Of a stretch of DNA of 64,000 nucleotides, positions 34,180-42,152 are shown piece after piece. The DNA lies in NCBI GenBank assembly GCA_046262295.1, contig JBHENC010000002.1, positions 372,001-436,000 of the forward strand. Direction: 5' to 3'. This stretch comes from JBHENC01 sp046262295 (lineage in GTDB: Bacteria; Acidobacteriota; Blastocatellia; Pyrinomonadales; Pyrinomonadaceae). The position numbers and the translations under genes are program-made. The notes beneath the pieces were generated by a model that made no database searches, had not been told where the DNA came from, and saw only the letters and a program-made list of their open reading frames with translations. Each line of letters starts with the position of its first letter. The first letter of the stretch is position 1.

Positions 34180-34734
34180 ATGAAGTCGCTATCAACGAGA
34201 AAAAGCTGTTTGGTAATCGCTATCACCTTCGGGTTATTGATGAGTGCGTGTAAGCCGTCCGCTAAACAACAGGCTGCGCCCGCACTCGACGCCTTACAAA
34301 AGATTCAGGCGGCGCTGAAAATCAAAACCTCTTATCAAGACTACAGCCAGCTAATGACGGATGCTCAATTCCAAGTCGATAAAGCCTCTTCTCTACTACC
34401 TGACGGAGAACTGAAGAAGGAATTAAAAGCATCGCTGGATGCGTACAGCGATGCTAAGTGGGCATGGGAGATATCGAGGCAAGCACCGGAGTCGGACGGC
34501 CATGAGTTTTTTATCTTAGCGGCAGAACTTGAAGACCTCAAAGAGGCCAGTAAAACTTTATCCATTGATCGAAAGAATGGAAACAAGGCTGAAGAACTAT
34601 TCAGGAAATACTCGCTGATTTCGGGGACTGTGACGACCACAGATTTGATCCTCATAACTACAGACCAATTTCTTCGTGCCATCTGGAGAGAAGGTGATAA
34701 GCACGTTGAGCGTGCTAAGTCGCTAAATTCATAG
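34180..34734 (+). CDS. Predicted lipoprotein, hypothetical
   Basis: A 184-residue protein with a lipobox: MKSLSTRKSCLVIAITFGLLMSAC, Cys24 lipidated. The mature chain is almost entirely helical (ALDALQKIQAALKIKTSYQD, ELKKELKASLDAYSDAKWAW) and probably a helical bundle on the membrane. The family is not recognised. An AAGGAG ribosome-binding site precedes the ATG. An imperfect AT-rich inverted repeat (about 34754-34812) after its stop may be its terminator. Confidence 0.75.
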   Translation: MKSLSTRKSCLVIAITFGLLMSACKPSAKQQAAPALDALQKIQAALKIKTSYQDYSQLMTDAQFQVDKASSLLPDGELKKELKASLDAYSDAKWAWEISRQAPESDGHEFFILAAELEDLKEASKTLSIDRKNGNKAEELFRKYSLISGTVTTTDLILITTDQFLRAIWREGDKHVERAKSLNS

Positions 34735-34871
34735 AAGCGGCTACGGTTGAATGGTAAAGGATAAAAAAATTTCTACTTTACCCGCCCGACGTAGAGAAAA
34801 TTTACCTTTAATTCAATCAACTTGACTGCTACGAATTAAGCGGGAATCGTGTATTATCCGCGCCTCGGTTC

Positions 34872-34904
34872 GGACTCGTCCTGTAAAAGGCGAGTCCTTT
34901 TTTT
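34872..34904 (+). terminator. Terminator or attenuator upstream of transposase copy D
   Basis: GGACTCGTCC-N6-AGGCGAGTCC followed by seven Ts. It lies 87 bp before the transposase start, so it may be an element-internal attenuator that stops read-through transcription into the transposase. Confidence 0.7.
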
Positions 34905-34990
34905 ACCGAAAGTTTTGCTTAATTCGATGAGGGAGGTGAAGAACATAGAAATGAACGGTCTGGTAGCAACAACTAGACCCGACGTTGATA

Positions 34991-36550
34991 ATGATGGAGA
35001 CTACAAACACCACATCAACCGCTTCCACTGCCGCCCGTCCCATCGGGACAGACGCCTTATCATCTGCTTACCATACGCTCTCGCTCGTTAAAAGCGAGAC
35101 GGAAACACAGCCGCCTTTACCCTTCTCGGAATCAATATTTTCCTGTCTTCTAAATCAAGAAAAACCTTGTGTTTGCAATGGTTTAGGAGTACCATGCCCG
35201 CGTACAATCGAATCAAAAGCCCCGTCAGTTGAGCCAACAACCGACGGGGCCGATCAACCCAACGTGAGTGCTCACGTTGAGGCCGAGTCAGCTTCCATAT
35301 TGCAGCACTCATGGCGGAGAAAGCAAGGGTGTGTAATGGAAGCAAGAGACATTAAAGGGTTGGAGATTGCCTCCAACTATGAAATCACGCATGAAGGAAA
35401 CATCTATATTGTTCCTTCTCAAACAAGCTCGAAGAAGTACAACGTCAACCTTTTTATTCAGACCTGCACTTGCCCCGACTATGAGGCTAACAGACGGAAG
35501 TGCAAACATCTCATCGCTGTCGAGTACGCCCTTCAGCGCGAGAACGCGGAGAAGCTGCCCGTACCTCCGAAGATCGCCAAGCCTACCTACAAACAGGAAT
35601 GGCCTGCTTACAATGCCGCGCAAGTAAATGAAAAGGCGAAGTTTCAGCTTTTGCTTCATGCGCTTTGCGCCGGAATAGAAGAACCTATCCAGAAGATGGG
35701 GCGTCCTCGCCAACTGCTGGCGGACGTACTTTTCGCCGCCTCATTCAAAGTCTATTCGACGGTATCAGGCCGACGCTTCTCCGGCGACCTGAAAGATGCA
35801 CACGATAAAGGCTATCTCTCGAAACTACCGAGCTATAACTGCGTCTTCGATTATTTCAAGATGGAAACGCTGACGCCGTACCTGCACCAATTGATCCGAC
35901 AAAGCAGTCTGGCTTTGAGAGAAGTCGAAACGAATTTCGCCGTCGACTCGTCGGGTCTTTCGACCAGCCAGTATACCCGGTGGATGCACGCCAAATACGG
36001 CAAGGCGAAAATTGTCGATAAGCAGGATTGGATCAAACTTCACCTAATATGCGGCGTGAAGACCAACATTGTGACTGCGGTTGAACTCAGCGGGTGCAGC
36101 GCCGGAGACAGCCCGCGCTTCAAACCGCTTGTGCTGGCGACCGCCAAGAACTTTGTGATTGATTCCGTCTGCGCGGACAAGGGGTATTCCGCCGAGTCCA
36201 GTCTGAAATTGGTTTTAGAAAACCGCGCCATGCCTTACATCATGTTCAGGTCTAACGCCACAGACAAGGACAAGAGAAGCGGTTCGGTGTGGAAGCGAAT
36301 GCTGAACTTCTATCAATACAATCAGGAGTGGTTTCTGGAGCACTACCATCGAAGGTCGAATGTGGAGAGCACCTTTTCGATGATAAAGCGAAAGTTCGGT
36401 TCTTCGCTGAAGAGCAAGACGAGAACGGCTCAGTATAACGAAGCCTTGTGCAAGGGGTTTTGCCCGAAAAGTCGCTTAAAATCCTTACATTTCGGGCAAA
36501 GCCACCCCTATGTATACTTTGTTACCATTGTATACTTCGTTACCACTTGA
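34991..36550 (+). pseudogene. SWIM/DDE transposase copy D with replaced C-terminus
   Basis: A 519-residue frame. The first 115 residues are Ser/Thr/Pro-rich and unlike copies B and C; from MEARDIKGLEIAS (35336) on it matches copy C: SWIM finger CTCPDYEANRRKCKH, Asp in FAVDSSG, Asp in CADKGYS, Glu in SNVESTFSMIK. After NEALCK the natural end (VLCHNLCC...) is missing; the frame runs instead into a GCCCGAAAAGT repeat array and ends in FGQSHPYVYFVTIV. The catalytic triad survives, so activity cannot be excluded, but loss of the last roughly 25 residues suggests decay. A 47-codon ORF with its own strong ribosome-binding site (GGGAGGTGAAG, ATG 34951) overlaps the start in another frame. Confidence 0.8.
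36455..36548. repeat. Hairpin-and-box repeat array 4
   Basis: GCCCGAAAAGTC, an inverted ATTTCGGGC, the left half of the hairpin (GGGCAAAGCCACCCCTATG), then two TATACTT(T/C)GTTACCA boxes that are the same box type in inverse orientation with another 5' end. It truncates transposase copy D and marks the right edge of the island. Confidence 0.75.
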
Positions 36551-36773
36551 CGTTAAATCTTCAAAATTGCGCCTAAAAAGCGCCTGCGGGTCTTAGTAGG
36601 GCTGAGGTGTGGATATCTGGTATCCATGTGGGGGGTGGTGGGTAGTATTTTATGTAAGTGCAAGATGGAGGTGTAAACGGCAGATAATAAACGGGTTAGA
36701 CGTCTAGAGAAGGTTTGCGGCAACGTGGCACGGGGGTTGTAATAGACGAGGGCAGATCGTTGTACAGAATGGC

Positions 36774-36841
36774 TTGGCTCAAGAGTTGAGCGGCCTTTTA
36801 TCTTGAGCCGGGGGCGGGCGGTGGCCTCTCCTGCCGCCCGC
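36774..36841. other. Structured intergenic segment before the subtilase gene
   Basis: Two hairpins in a row: GGCTCAAG-N18-CTTGAGCC (about 36776-36809) and GCGGGCGG-N12-CCGCCCGC (36814-36841). They lie in a 410-bp gap (36551-36960) with no supported gene. They could be a terminator pair or part of the 5' leader of the subtilase transcript. Confidence 0.4.
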
Positions 36842-36960
36842 AAGTCCCGTCAACGGTCACAGTTCCCAGTTGAAATTTAACTCGTGTGCTTCATTCCCCT
36901 CGCTTTTTTGGCGTTTCGTAGTGAAGAAGCACTTTGAAAGCAGAAACAAGGATAAACATT

Positions 36961-39063
36961 ATGTTGCGTCGTATCACCTCCATCTTGAGCTTAGTCAGTC
37001 TCTTAGTAGTCTCTTTAGCCCCGACCACCTTCGCGGCTCCAACAGCCGGAAAACAGGCGACCCCCGCGCTGAAAAAGATCGCGCCCGAACTCGAAAACCG
37101 TAGCTCAGGTAATGCCGTGCGGGTTGTGATTCAGACCAAGGGACATCCGACAGCGGCGCACGTCTCTGCGCTCGCCGGAGCGGGCGGCCTTAAGCGCCGT
37201 GACTACGAGGCACTCGATGCGTTCGTCGCAGATGTCCCGGCCAACGCCGTCGCCGCGCTCGCCGCGCGCGACGACGTCGCATACGTTTCGCCCGACCGCG
37301 CCGTTGCCGCCCAGTCCACCGTTTCACCGAGCTTTGTGAACGAGACGACCGGCGCTTCGCAGGTGGGAAGCGGATTTATCGGCGAGTCCGGTGTGAGCGG
37401 CAAATACATCGGCGTCGCGGTGATTGACAGCGGCATCAGCAATCATCCCGATTTTGCGGATGCCAGCAATCGCTCGCGCATTATCGCCGCCGTTGATTTC
37501 ACAAACGGCGCGACGCACGGCGATGCCTACGGACACGGCACCGGCGTCGCCAGCTTGATTGCCGGAAACGGCGCGGCTTCGAGCGGCTACGCGGCTAACT
37601 ACGCAGGCCTCGCGCCGGAAGCGAATTTGATTGATCTGCGCGCGCTTGATGCAAACGGCGTGGGCCGAACGAGCGGCGTGCTGGAGGCCATCAACTGGGC
37701 GATACTGAACAGCGCGCGTTATAACATTCGCATCATCAACATGAGTCTCGGCACGCCCGTGCGCGAGTCGTACAAGATTGATCCGTTGTGTCAGGCGGTC
37801 GAGCGCGCCGTGCGTGCCGGAATCGTTGTCGTCACCTCCGCCGGAAATAACGGCCATACGGATAAAGTGATCGGCTACGATGCGGACGGCAAACCCGTTT
37901 ACCAGCTTGCTTATGGCACGATCAATAGCCCCGCCAATGATCCTTTGGCGCTCACCGTCGGCGCGGCGGATTCGCGCAAAACCGTGCAGCGTTCGGACGA
38001 TACGGTCGCGGATTATTCGTCAAAGGGGCCGACGGCGATTGACCACTATGCGAAGCCGGACGTTCTCGCGCCGGGCACGCGCCTGATCGCCGCGATGTCG
38101 CAAGAGCCTGCCCCGAACTTCGCGGCGCTCGCTCCGCACAACATACAATACCCGGTCAAGGCCAACGCGCTGCCGAACGCTTACTTCAAATACTCCGGCA
38201 CGTCCTTCGCCGCGCCGGTCGTTTCCGGCACTATCGCCTTGATGTTGCAGGCCAATAAATCCCTGACGCCCGCGCTCGTGAAAGCGACGCTGATGCGGAC
38301 GGCGCAGGTGCTGCCGAACGCTTCCTTTTCCAATAAACTGCTGAGTCTCTTCAGTCAGGGCGCCGGACAAATTGACGCTGCCGGAGCCGTCGCAATGGCG
38401 CGCGCCATCGTGCCCAATGCGGATAAGCTTTCGGCCGGTCAGCAACTGTTTCGCGCGAACAAAACGCTCAAAGACCTCGGCACTGTTACCATCGCCAATG
38501 AGAGAGTCGCGTTTAACTCGCGCCTCATCTATTGCAACGGCGTGCTATTTACCAATCATCCGCTCTTCGTCAAAGGTATCTTGGTAACTGACGGTATCTT
38601 AGTGACGGACGGCTCGATCATGGGCGATGGTTCAATCATGGGTGACGGCTCGATTATGGGTGATGGTTCGATCATGGGCGACGGCTCAATCATGGGCGAC
38701 GGCTCGATCATGGGCGACGGCCTTGTCATCTCAAGCGGCATCGTCATCGCTAGCAATACCGCCATCGCAAACGGAATCGTCATCAGCAGCGGCATCTTAG
38801 TCACCGACGGCATCTTAGTCACCGACGGCATCTTAGTCACCGACGGCATCTTAGTCACCGACGGCATCCTGTTTGGCAAAGGTTCAATCATGGGCGACGG
38901 CTCGATTATGGGCGATGGCTCGACGATGGGTGACGGTTATATCCTCGGTAGCGGTTCCGTGATGGGCGATGGTTCGATCATGGGCGACGGCTCGATCATG
39001 GGCGACGGCTCGATTATGGGTGATGGGATCGTCATTGCGAGCGGCATTCTCGTGACGGATTAG
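36961..39063 (+). CDS. Secreted S8 subtilisin-like protease with C-terminal hexapeptide repeats
   Basis: A 700-residue exported serine protease. Signal peptide MLRRITSILSLVSLLVVSLA to AFA/APT, then an I9-type propeptide (about 40-120), then the S8 domain with the triad Asp156 (VAVIDSG), His192 (GHGTGVAS) and Ser414 (SGTSFAAP), plus the oxyanion Asn in SAGNNG. After the catalytic domain a short linker leads to 27 tandem hexapeptides (539-700) of two main types, GSIMGD and GILVTD. This tail is not a usual subtilase accessory domain; a beta-solenoid or adhesive stalk is the likely fold. ATG 36961 follows an AAGGA box; the TTG 27 bp upstream is rejected. Monocistronic: a terminator follows. Confidence 0.9.
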   Translation: MLRRITSILSLVSLLVVSLAPTTFAAPTAGKQATPALKKIAPELENRSSGNAVRVVIQTKGHPTAAHVSALAGAGGLKRRDYEALDAFVADVPANAVAALAARDDVAYVSPDRAVAAQSTVSPSFVNETTGASQVGSGFIGESGVSGKYIGVAVIDSGISNHPDFADASNRSRIIAAVDFTNGATHGDAYGHGTGVASLIAGNGAASSGYAANYAGLAPEANLIDLRALDANGVGRTSGVLEAINWAILNSARYNIRIINMSLGTPVRESYKIDPLCQAVERAVRAGIVVVTSAGNNGHTDKVIGYDADGKPVYQLAYGTINSPANDPLALTVGAADSRKTVQRSDDTVADYSSKGPTAIDHYAKPDVLAPGTRLIAAMSQEPAPNFAALAPHNIQYPVKANALPNAYFKYSGTSFAAPVVSGTIALMLQANKSLTPALVKATLMRTAQVLPNASFSNKLLSLFSQGAGQIDAAGAVAMARAIVPNADKLSAGQQLFRANKTLKDLGTVTIANERVAFNSRLIYCNGVLFTNHPLFVKGILVTDGILVTDGSIMGDGSIMGDGSIMGDGSIMGDGSIMGDGSIMGDGLVISSGIVIASNTAIANGIVISSGILVTDGILVTDGILVTDGILVTDGILFGKGSIMGDGSIMGDGSTMGDGYILGSGSVMGDGSIMGDGSIMGDGSIMGDGIVIASGILVTD
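38575..39060 (+). repeat. Tandem 18-bp repeats encoding hexapeptides
   Basis: Twenty-seven 18-bp units encode two types of hexapeptide in blocks: GILVTD (x2), GSIMGD (x6), four variants (GLVISS, GIVIAS, NTAIAN, GIVISS), GILVTD (x4), GILFGK, GSIMGD and variants (GSTMGD, GYILGS, GSVMGD), GSIMGD (x3), GIVIAS, GILVTD. Codons differ slightly between units (GGTTCG, GGCTCG, GGTTCA), so the array is not brand-new. Confidence 0.95.
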
Positions 39064-39141
39064 TGCGGAGGATCTCAGGGAATCGCGGGGCTTCGCGGTG
39101 CGTGCGGACGCGCTATAAGTAAGGGGGGCGGCGAAGCTCAG

Positions 39142-39179
39142 GCGTGTGGAGTGCTTTGACGGCACTCCACACGCTTTTT
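39142..39179 (+). terminator. Terminator after the subtilase gene
   Basis: GCGTGTGGAGTGC-N7-GCACTCCACACGC, a perfect 13-bp stem, followed by TTTTT. Confidence 0.9.
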
Positions 39180-39206
39180 CTTCTTTGGAATGCGGGTTTC
39201 TGCGCC

Positions 39207-39235
39207 TTGACACGCCTTTCCGCGACCGCTATCAT
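39207..39235 (+). promoter_or_regulatory. Promoter of the ffh-rplS operon
   Basis: TTGACA (39207-39212) and TATCAT (39230-39235) are separated by exactly 17 bp, 43 bp before the ffh start. Confidence 0.8.
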
Positions 39236-39278
39236 CATCGTTTTCGGCTTCGGTCGAAAGTCTCTTCCGTAGCATCGT

Positions 39279-40802
39279 ATGTTTGAATCTTTATCCGACA
39301 AATTAAAGCGCACGCTGAAGAATCTGCGTGGCGAAGGAAAGTTGACGCCGGAGCACGTCGATGCCGCACTGCGCGAAATTCGCCTTGCCCTGCTCGAAGC
39401 GGACGTTAATTACAAAGTCGCCAAAGATTTTATACAGGCGGTGAAGGAGAAGGCCGAAGGGCAGCACGTCTGGCAGGAACTGAAGCCTTCCGAGCAGGTC
39501 GTGAAGATCGTGTTCGATGAGTTGGTCGAACTCTTGGGCGGCCAATCGTCGCAGCTTGTCTTCACACGGCAGACGCCGAACGTCGTGATGATCGTCGGGC
39601 TGCAAGGCTCCGGCAAAACGACTTCGACGGGCAAGATCGCGCGCTGGCTGGCGAAGAATCAACAACGCAAGCCGCTGCTGGTCTCCGTTGACGTGTATCG
39701 CCCGGCGGCGCGCGAGCAGTTGAAAGTTATCGCCAAAGCCACAGGGCAATCCATCTTTGAACTGCCGGAGACGAATGATCCTTTGACGCTTGTCCGCGAG
39801 GCGCATAAACACGCACGCGATACGGGCTACGATACGCTGTTGATTGATACCGCCGGACGCCTGCACATTGACGACGAGTTGATGGACGAACTCGTGCGTA
39901 TCAAAAATGAGACGCATCCGGTTGAAACGCTTTTCGTCGCGGATGCGATGACCGGACAGGATGCCGTGCGGTCTGCGGAAGAGTTTCATCGCCGCGTCGG
40001 AATCTCCGGCGTGATCTTAACGAAGATGGACGGCGACGCGCGCGGCGGCGCGGCTCTTTCAATCAAGCAGGTCATCGGCCAGCCCGTGAAGTTCGTCGGC
40101 GTCGGCGAGAAATACGACGCGCTCGAGCCGTTCTATCCTGATCGCATCGCGCAGCGAATCCTCGGCATGGGCGACGTGCTTTCGTTGATCGAAGAAGTGC
40201 AGTCGAAGGTCGACCAGTCCGAAGCCGAAGAGCAGCTCAAGAAGCTTCAGAAAAACGAGTTCACGCTGGACGATTTTCGCGGGCAACTCCGGCAAGTTAA
40301 AAAGCTCGGCTCCTTCTCGAAAATCATAAAGCTTCTGCCGGATCAGCTTTTGGGCGGAATGGGAATGCCCGACCTCTCCGAAGAGCAGTCGAAAGAGATG
40401 GAGCAGGAACTAAAGCGCACGGAGGCGATCATTGATTCGATGACGCAGCAGGAGCGCAACGATCATCGCATTCTGAACGCTAATCGCCGTCGCCGCGTCG
40501 CCAAAGGTTCGGGCGTGAGCGTCGCGGAAGTAAACGCGCTGATTAAGCAGTACACGGAGATGCGCCAGATGATGCGCCAGCTTTCGGGCGCGGGACTGTT
40601 CGGCGGCGGGAACGGCGGCGGCGGTTTGAAATCCAAGATGATGCGCAAGGTCGCGGGCATGGCCGGTCTTCCAGATATGAGCGGAATGATGGGCGATGGT
40701 GGTGGTGGCGACGAGTTGGGCGGAATGCCTGCGGGATTGCCTGCCGCTCCCGGCAAGAAAAAGTCGAACAAGAAAAAAGCACGTTGGAAGAATAAGAGAT
40801 GA
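39279..40802 (+). CDS. ffh: Signal recognition particle GTPase Ffh
   Basis: A 507-residue SRP54 homologue. NG domain: P-loop GLQGSGKTTS (about 108-117), DTAGR and the base-specificity motif TKMDGDARGG. Then the methionine-rich M domain (about 310-450; MTQQERNDHRILNANRRRRVAKGSG, then QMMRQL) that binds SRP RNA and signal peptides. The C-terminus is unusually long, with a Gly/Met-rich segment and a lysine-rich end (KKKSNKKKARWKNK). It is co-translational targeting machinery that works with FtsY (not in the window). It leads the operon that continues with rpsP; it is separated from rpsP by an 87-bp gap with a long hairpin. Confidence 0.97.
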   Translation: MFESLSDKLKRTLKNLRGEGKLTPEHVDAALREIRLALLEADVNYKVAKDFIQAVKEKAEGQHVWQELKPSEQVVKIVFDELVELLGGQSSQLVFTRQTPNVVMIVGLQGSGKTTSTGKIARWLAKNQQRKPLLVSVDVYRPAAREQLKVIAKATGQSIFELPETNDPLTLVREAHKHARDTGYDTLLIDTAGRLHIDDELMDELVRIKNETHPVETLFVADAMTGQDAVRSAEEFHRRVGISGVILTKMDGDARGGAALSIKQVIGQPVKFVGVGEKYDALEPFYPDRIAQRILGMGDVLSLIEEVQSKVDQSEAEEQLKKLQKNEFTLDDFRGQLRQVKKLGSFSKIIKLLPDQLLGGMGMPDLSEEQSKEMEQELKRTEAIIDSMTQQERNDHRILNANRRRRVAKGSGVSVAEVNALIKQYTEMRQMMRQLSGAGLFGGGNGGGGLKSKMMRKVAGMAGLPDMSGMMGDGGGGDELGGMPAGLPAAPGKKKSNKKKARWKNKR

Positions 40803-40804
40803 AA

Positions 40805-40870
40805 AGTTTACAGTTTTGAGTTTTTGGTTTTCAGTTAAATCTAAAAACTGAGGACTCAAAACTGTAAACT
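40805..40870. repeat. Long intergenic inverted repeat between ffh and rpsP
   Basis: AGTTTACAGTTTTGAGT (40805-40821) and its exact complement ACTCAAAACTGTAAACT (40854-40870) enclose a second smaller hairpin (TCAGTT/AACTGA). The 66-nt element starts 2 bp after the ffh stop and stops 20 bp before the rpsP start. Confidence 0.85.
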
Positions 40871-40889
40871 ATTAATTGGAGGAAGAGAA

Positions 40890-41186
40890 TTGTTAGCCAT
40901 TCGATTAATGCGCATGGGCGCGAAAAAGAGACCTTCGTACCGCATTGTGGTGAAGGAAAAGTTGTCGAAGCGCGATGGCGCGTGTCTCGAAAATATCGGC
41001 ACGTATGATCCGACGCGCAATCCGGCGGCGATCAAGTTGGATGCGGAACGCGCGCAATACTGGATAGAGCGTGGCGCGCAGCCGACCGACACCGTCAATC
41101 GTTTGATTAAAGCCAATGCCAAAGCGATTGCCGCCAGCGCGGGCGACGCCAGCGCATCGGCGACCGCGACGCCTGCTTCGGCATAA
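40890..41186 (+). CDS. rpsP: 30S ribosomal protein S16
   Basis: A 98-residue bS16: LAIRLMRMGAKKRPSYRIVV and the conserved LENIGTYDPTRNP are diagnostic, with an Ala/Ser-rich C-terminal extension. It binds 16S rRNA in early 30S assembly. The start is TTG 40890, required by the alignment and preceded by GGAGGAAG at good distance. Its neighbours khpA, rimM, trmD and rplS give the classical order. Confidence 0.96.
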   Translation: MLAIRLMRMGAKKRPSYRIVVKEKLSKRDGACLENIGTYDPTRNPAAIKLDAERAQYWIERGAQPTDTVNRLIKANAKAIAASAGDASASATATPASA

Positions 41187-41260
41187 AGTTCTAGTTTCAC
41201 GTGCCGTTCAAACGCGCGTGAAGACATCAGCTTACCGAACAGAAGAGAAAGTTTTCGCGC

Positions 41261-41494
41261 ATGAAAGAGACTGTTGAAATGATCGTTAAGGCTCTGGTGG
41301 ACGACGTTGCGGCGGTTGACGTGCGCGAGATCGAGCGCGATAAAACGACTTCGATAATCGAAGTTCGCGTGGCGGAAACCGATATGGGCAAGTTGATCGG
41401 GCGGCAGGGACGAACGGTGCGCGCCCTGCGCGTTCTCTTACGCGCGGCGAGCATCAAGCAGAATCATCGCTTTATGCTTGAAATCGTCGAATGA
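41261..41494 (+). CDS. khpA: KH-domain RNA-binding protein KhpA (YlqC)
   Basis: A 77-residue protein with a single type-II KH domain; GKLIGRQGRTVRALRVLL holds the GxxG loop (GRQG) that contacts RNA. In several bacteria KhpA pairs with KhpB (Jag) in RNA-binding complexes that affect cell division and elongation. It has an ATGA overlap of four bases with rimM, thus translational coupling. ATG 41261 is the only reasonable start. Confidence 0.92.
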   Translation: MKETVEMIVKALVDDVAAVDVREIERDKTTSIIEVRVAETDMGKLIGRQGRTVRALRVLLRAASIKQNHRFMLEIVE

Positions 41495-42066
41495 GTGACG
41501 ACCGCGAGCCGCAAGGCACAGCAACGTCGCAAAGCGATTATACGGGCGAACTTGTCGCCGTCGCGCAGGCCGTCCGAACCAGAGGCTTGCGCGGCGAAAT
41601 TGTCGCCGATCTGTTGACGGATTTTCCCGAACGCTTCGCACGCCTTGAAACGCTGATTGCCGTTAATGCCAATAACCGGCAGCGCGAAGTTTTGCGAATC
41701 GAGAATTACTGGTTTCAGGGCGCGCGGATTATTTTGAAATTCGCCGGTTACGATTCAATCGAAACCGCCACCGCGCTCGTCGGATGCGAATTTGCCGTGC
41801 CGGAAGCCGAGCGCGTCGAGCTTGCCGAAGATGAGTTTTACGATTGGGAGTTGATCGGCTGTGCGGTTGAATCAACGGGCGGCGAAGCTATCGGGCAAGT
41901 CGTTAGCGTGATGCGAACGGGCGGCGTCGAAATGCTCGTCGTCGAAAGCGCGCAGGATAAAAAGCGCGATCACTTGATTCCGCTGGCGGAAACAATCTGC
42001 ATCGAGATAGACATTGCGCAGAAACGAATTCGCGTTGATCCGCCGGAAGGCTTGCTGGAAATGTAA
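41491..42066 (+). CDS. rimM: 16S rRNA processing protein RimM
   Basis: A 191-residue RimM: the N-terminal beta-barrel with VAVAQAVRTRGLRGEI(V)ADLLTDFP, and the C-terminal PRC-barrel with EFYDWELIGCAVES and IPLAETICIEID. It assists maturation of the 3' domain of 16S rRNA (binds S19). The short N-terminal extension before GELVAVAQ is not conserved. It starts inside the khpA stop. A hairpin-containing gap of 86 bp leads to trmD. Confidence 0.95.
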   Translation: MSDDREPQGTATSQSDYTGELVAVAQAVRTRGLRGEIVADLLTDFPERFARLETLIAVNANNRQREVLRIENYWFQGARIILKFAGYDSIETATALVGCEFAVPEAERVELAEDEFYDWELIGCAVESTGGEAIGQVVSVMRTGGVEMLVVESAQDKKRDHLIPLAETICIEIDIAQKRIRVDPPEGLLEM

Positions 42067-42086
42067 AAGCAGATGTCAGATGCCGG

Positions 42087-42133
42087 ATGTTAGATGCTGG
42101 TTTTGCCTCTAATTAATTTCTGAAATCTAACAT
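42087..42133. repeat. Intergenic inverted repeat between rimM and trmD
   Basis: ATGTTAGAT (42087-42095) and ATCTAACAT (42125-42133) pair exactly; a CAGATG motif repeated in front of the left arm extends the pairing imperfectly. Same type of site as those at 40805 and 43367. Confidence 0.7.
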
Positions 42134-42152
42134 CTGATATTACTCTTTTAAC

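Noticed and set aside
36553..36843. 96-residue minus-strand ORF in the gap before the subtilase
   Set aside because: Low-complexity, Arg/Thr-rich, no ribosome-binding site and crosses two hairpins.
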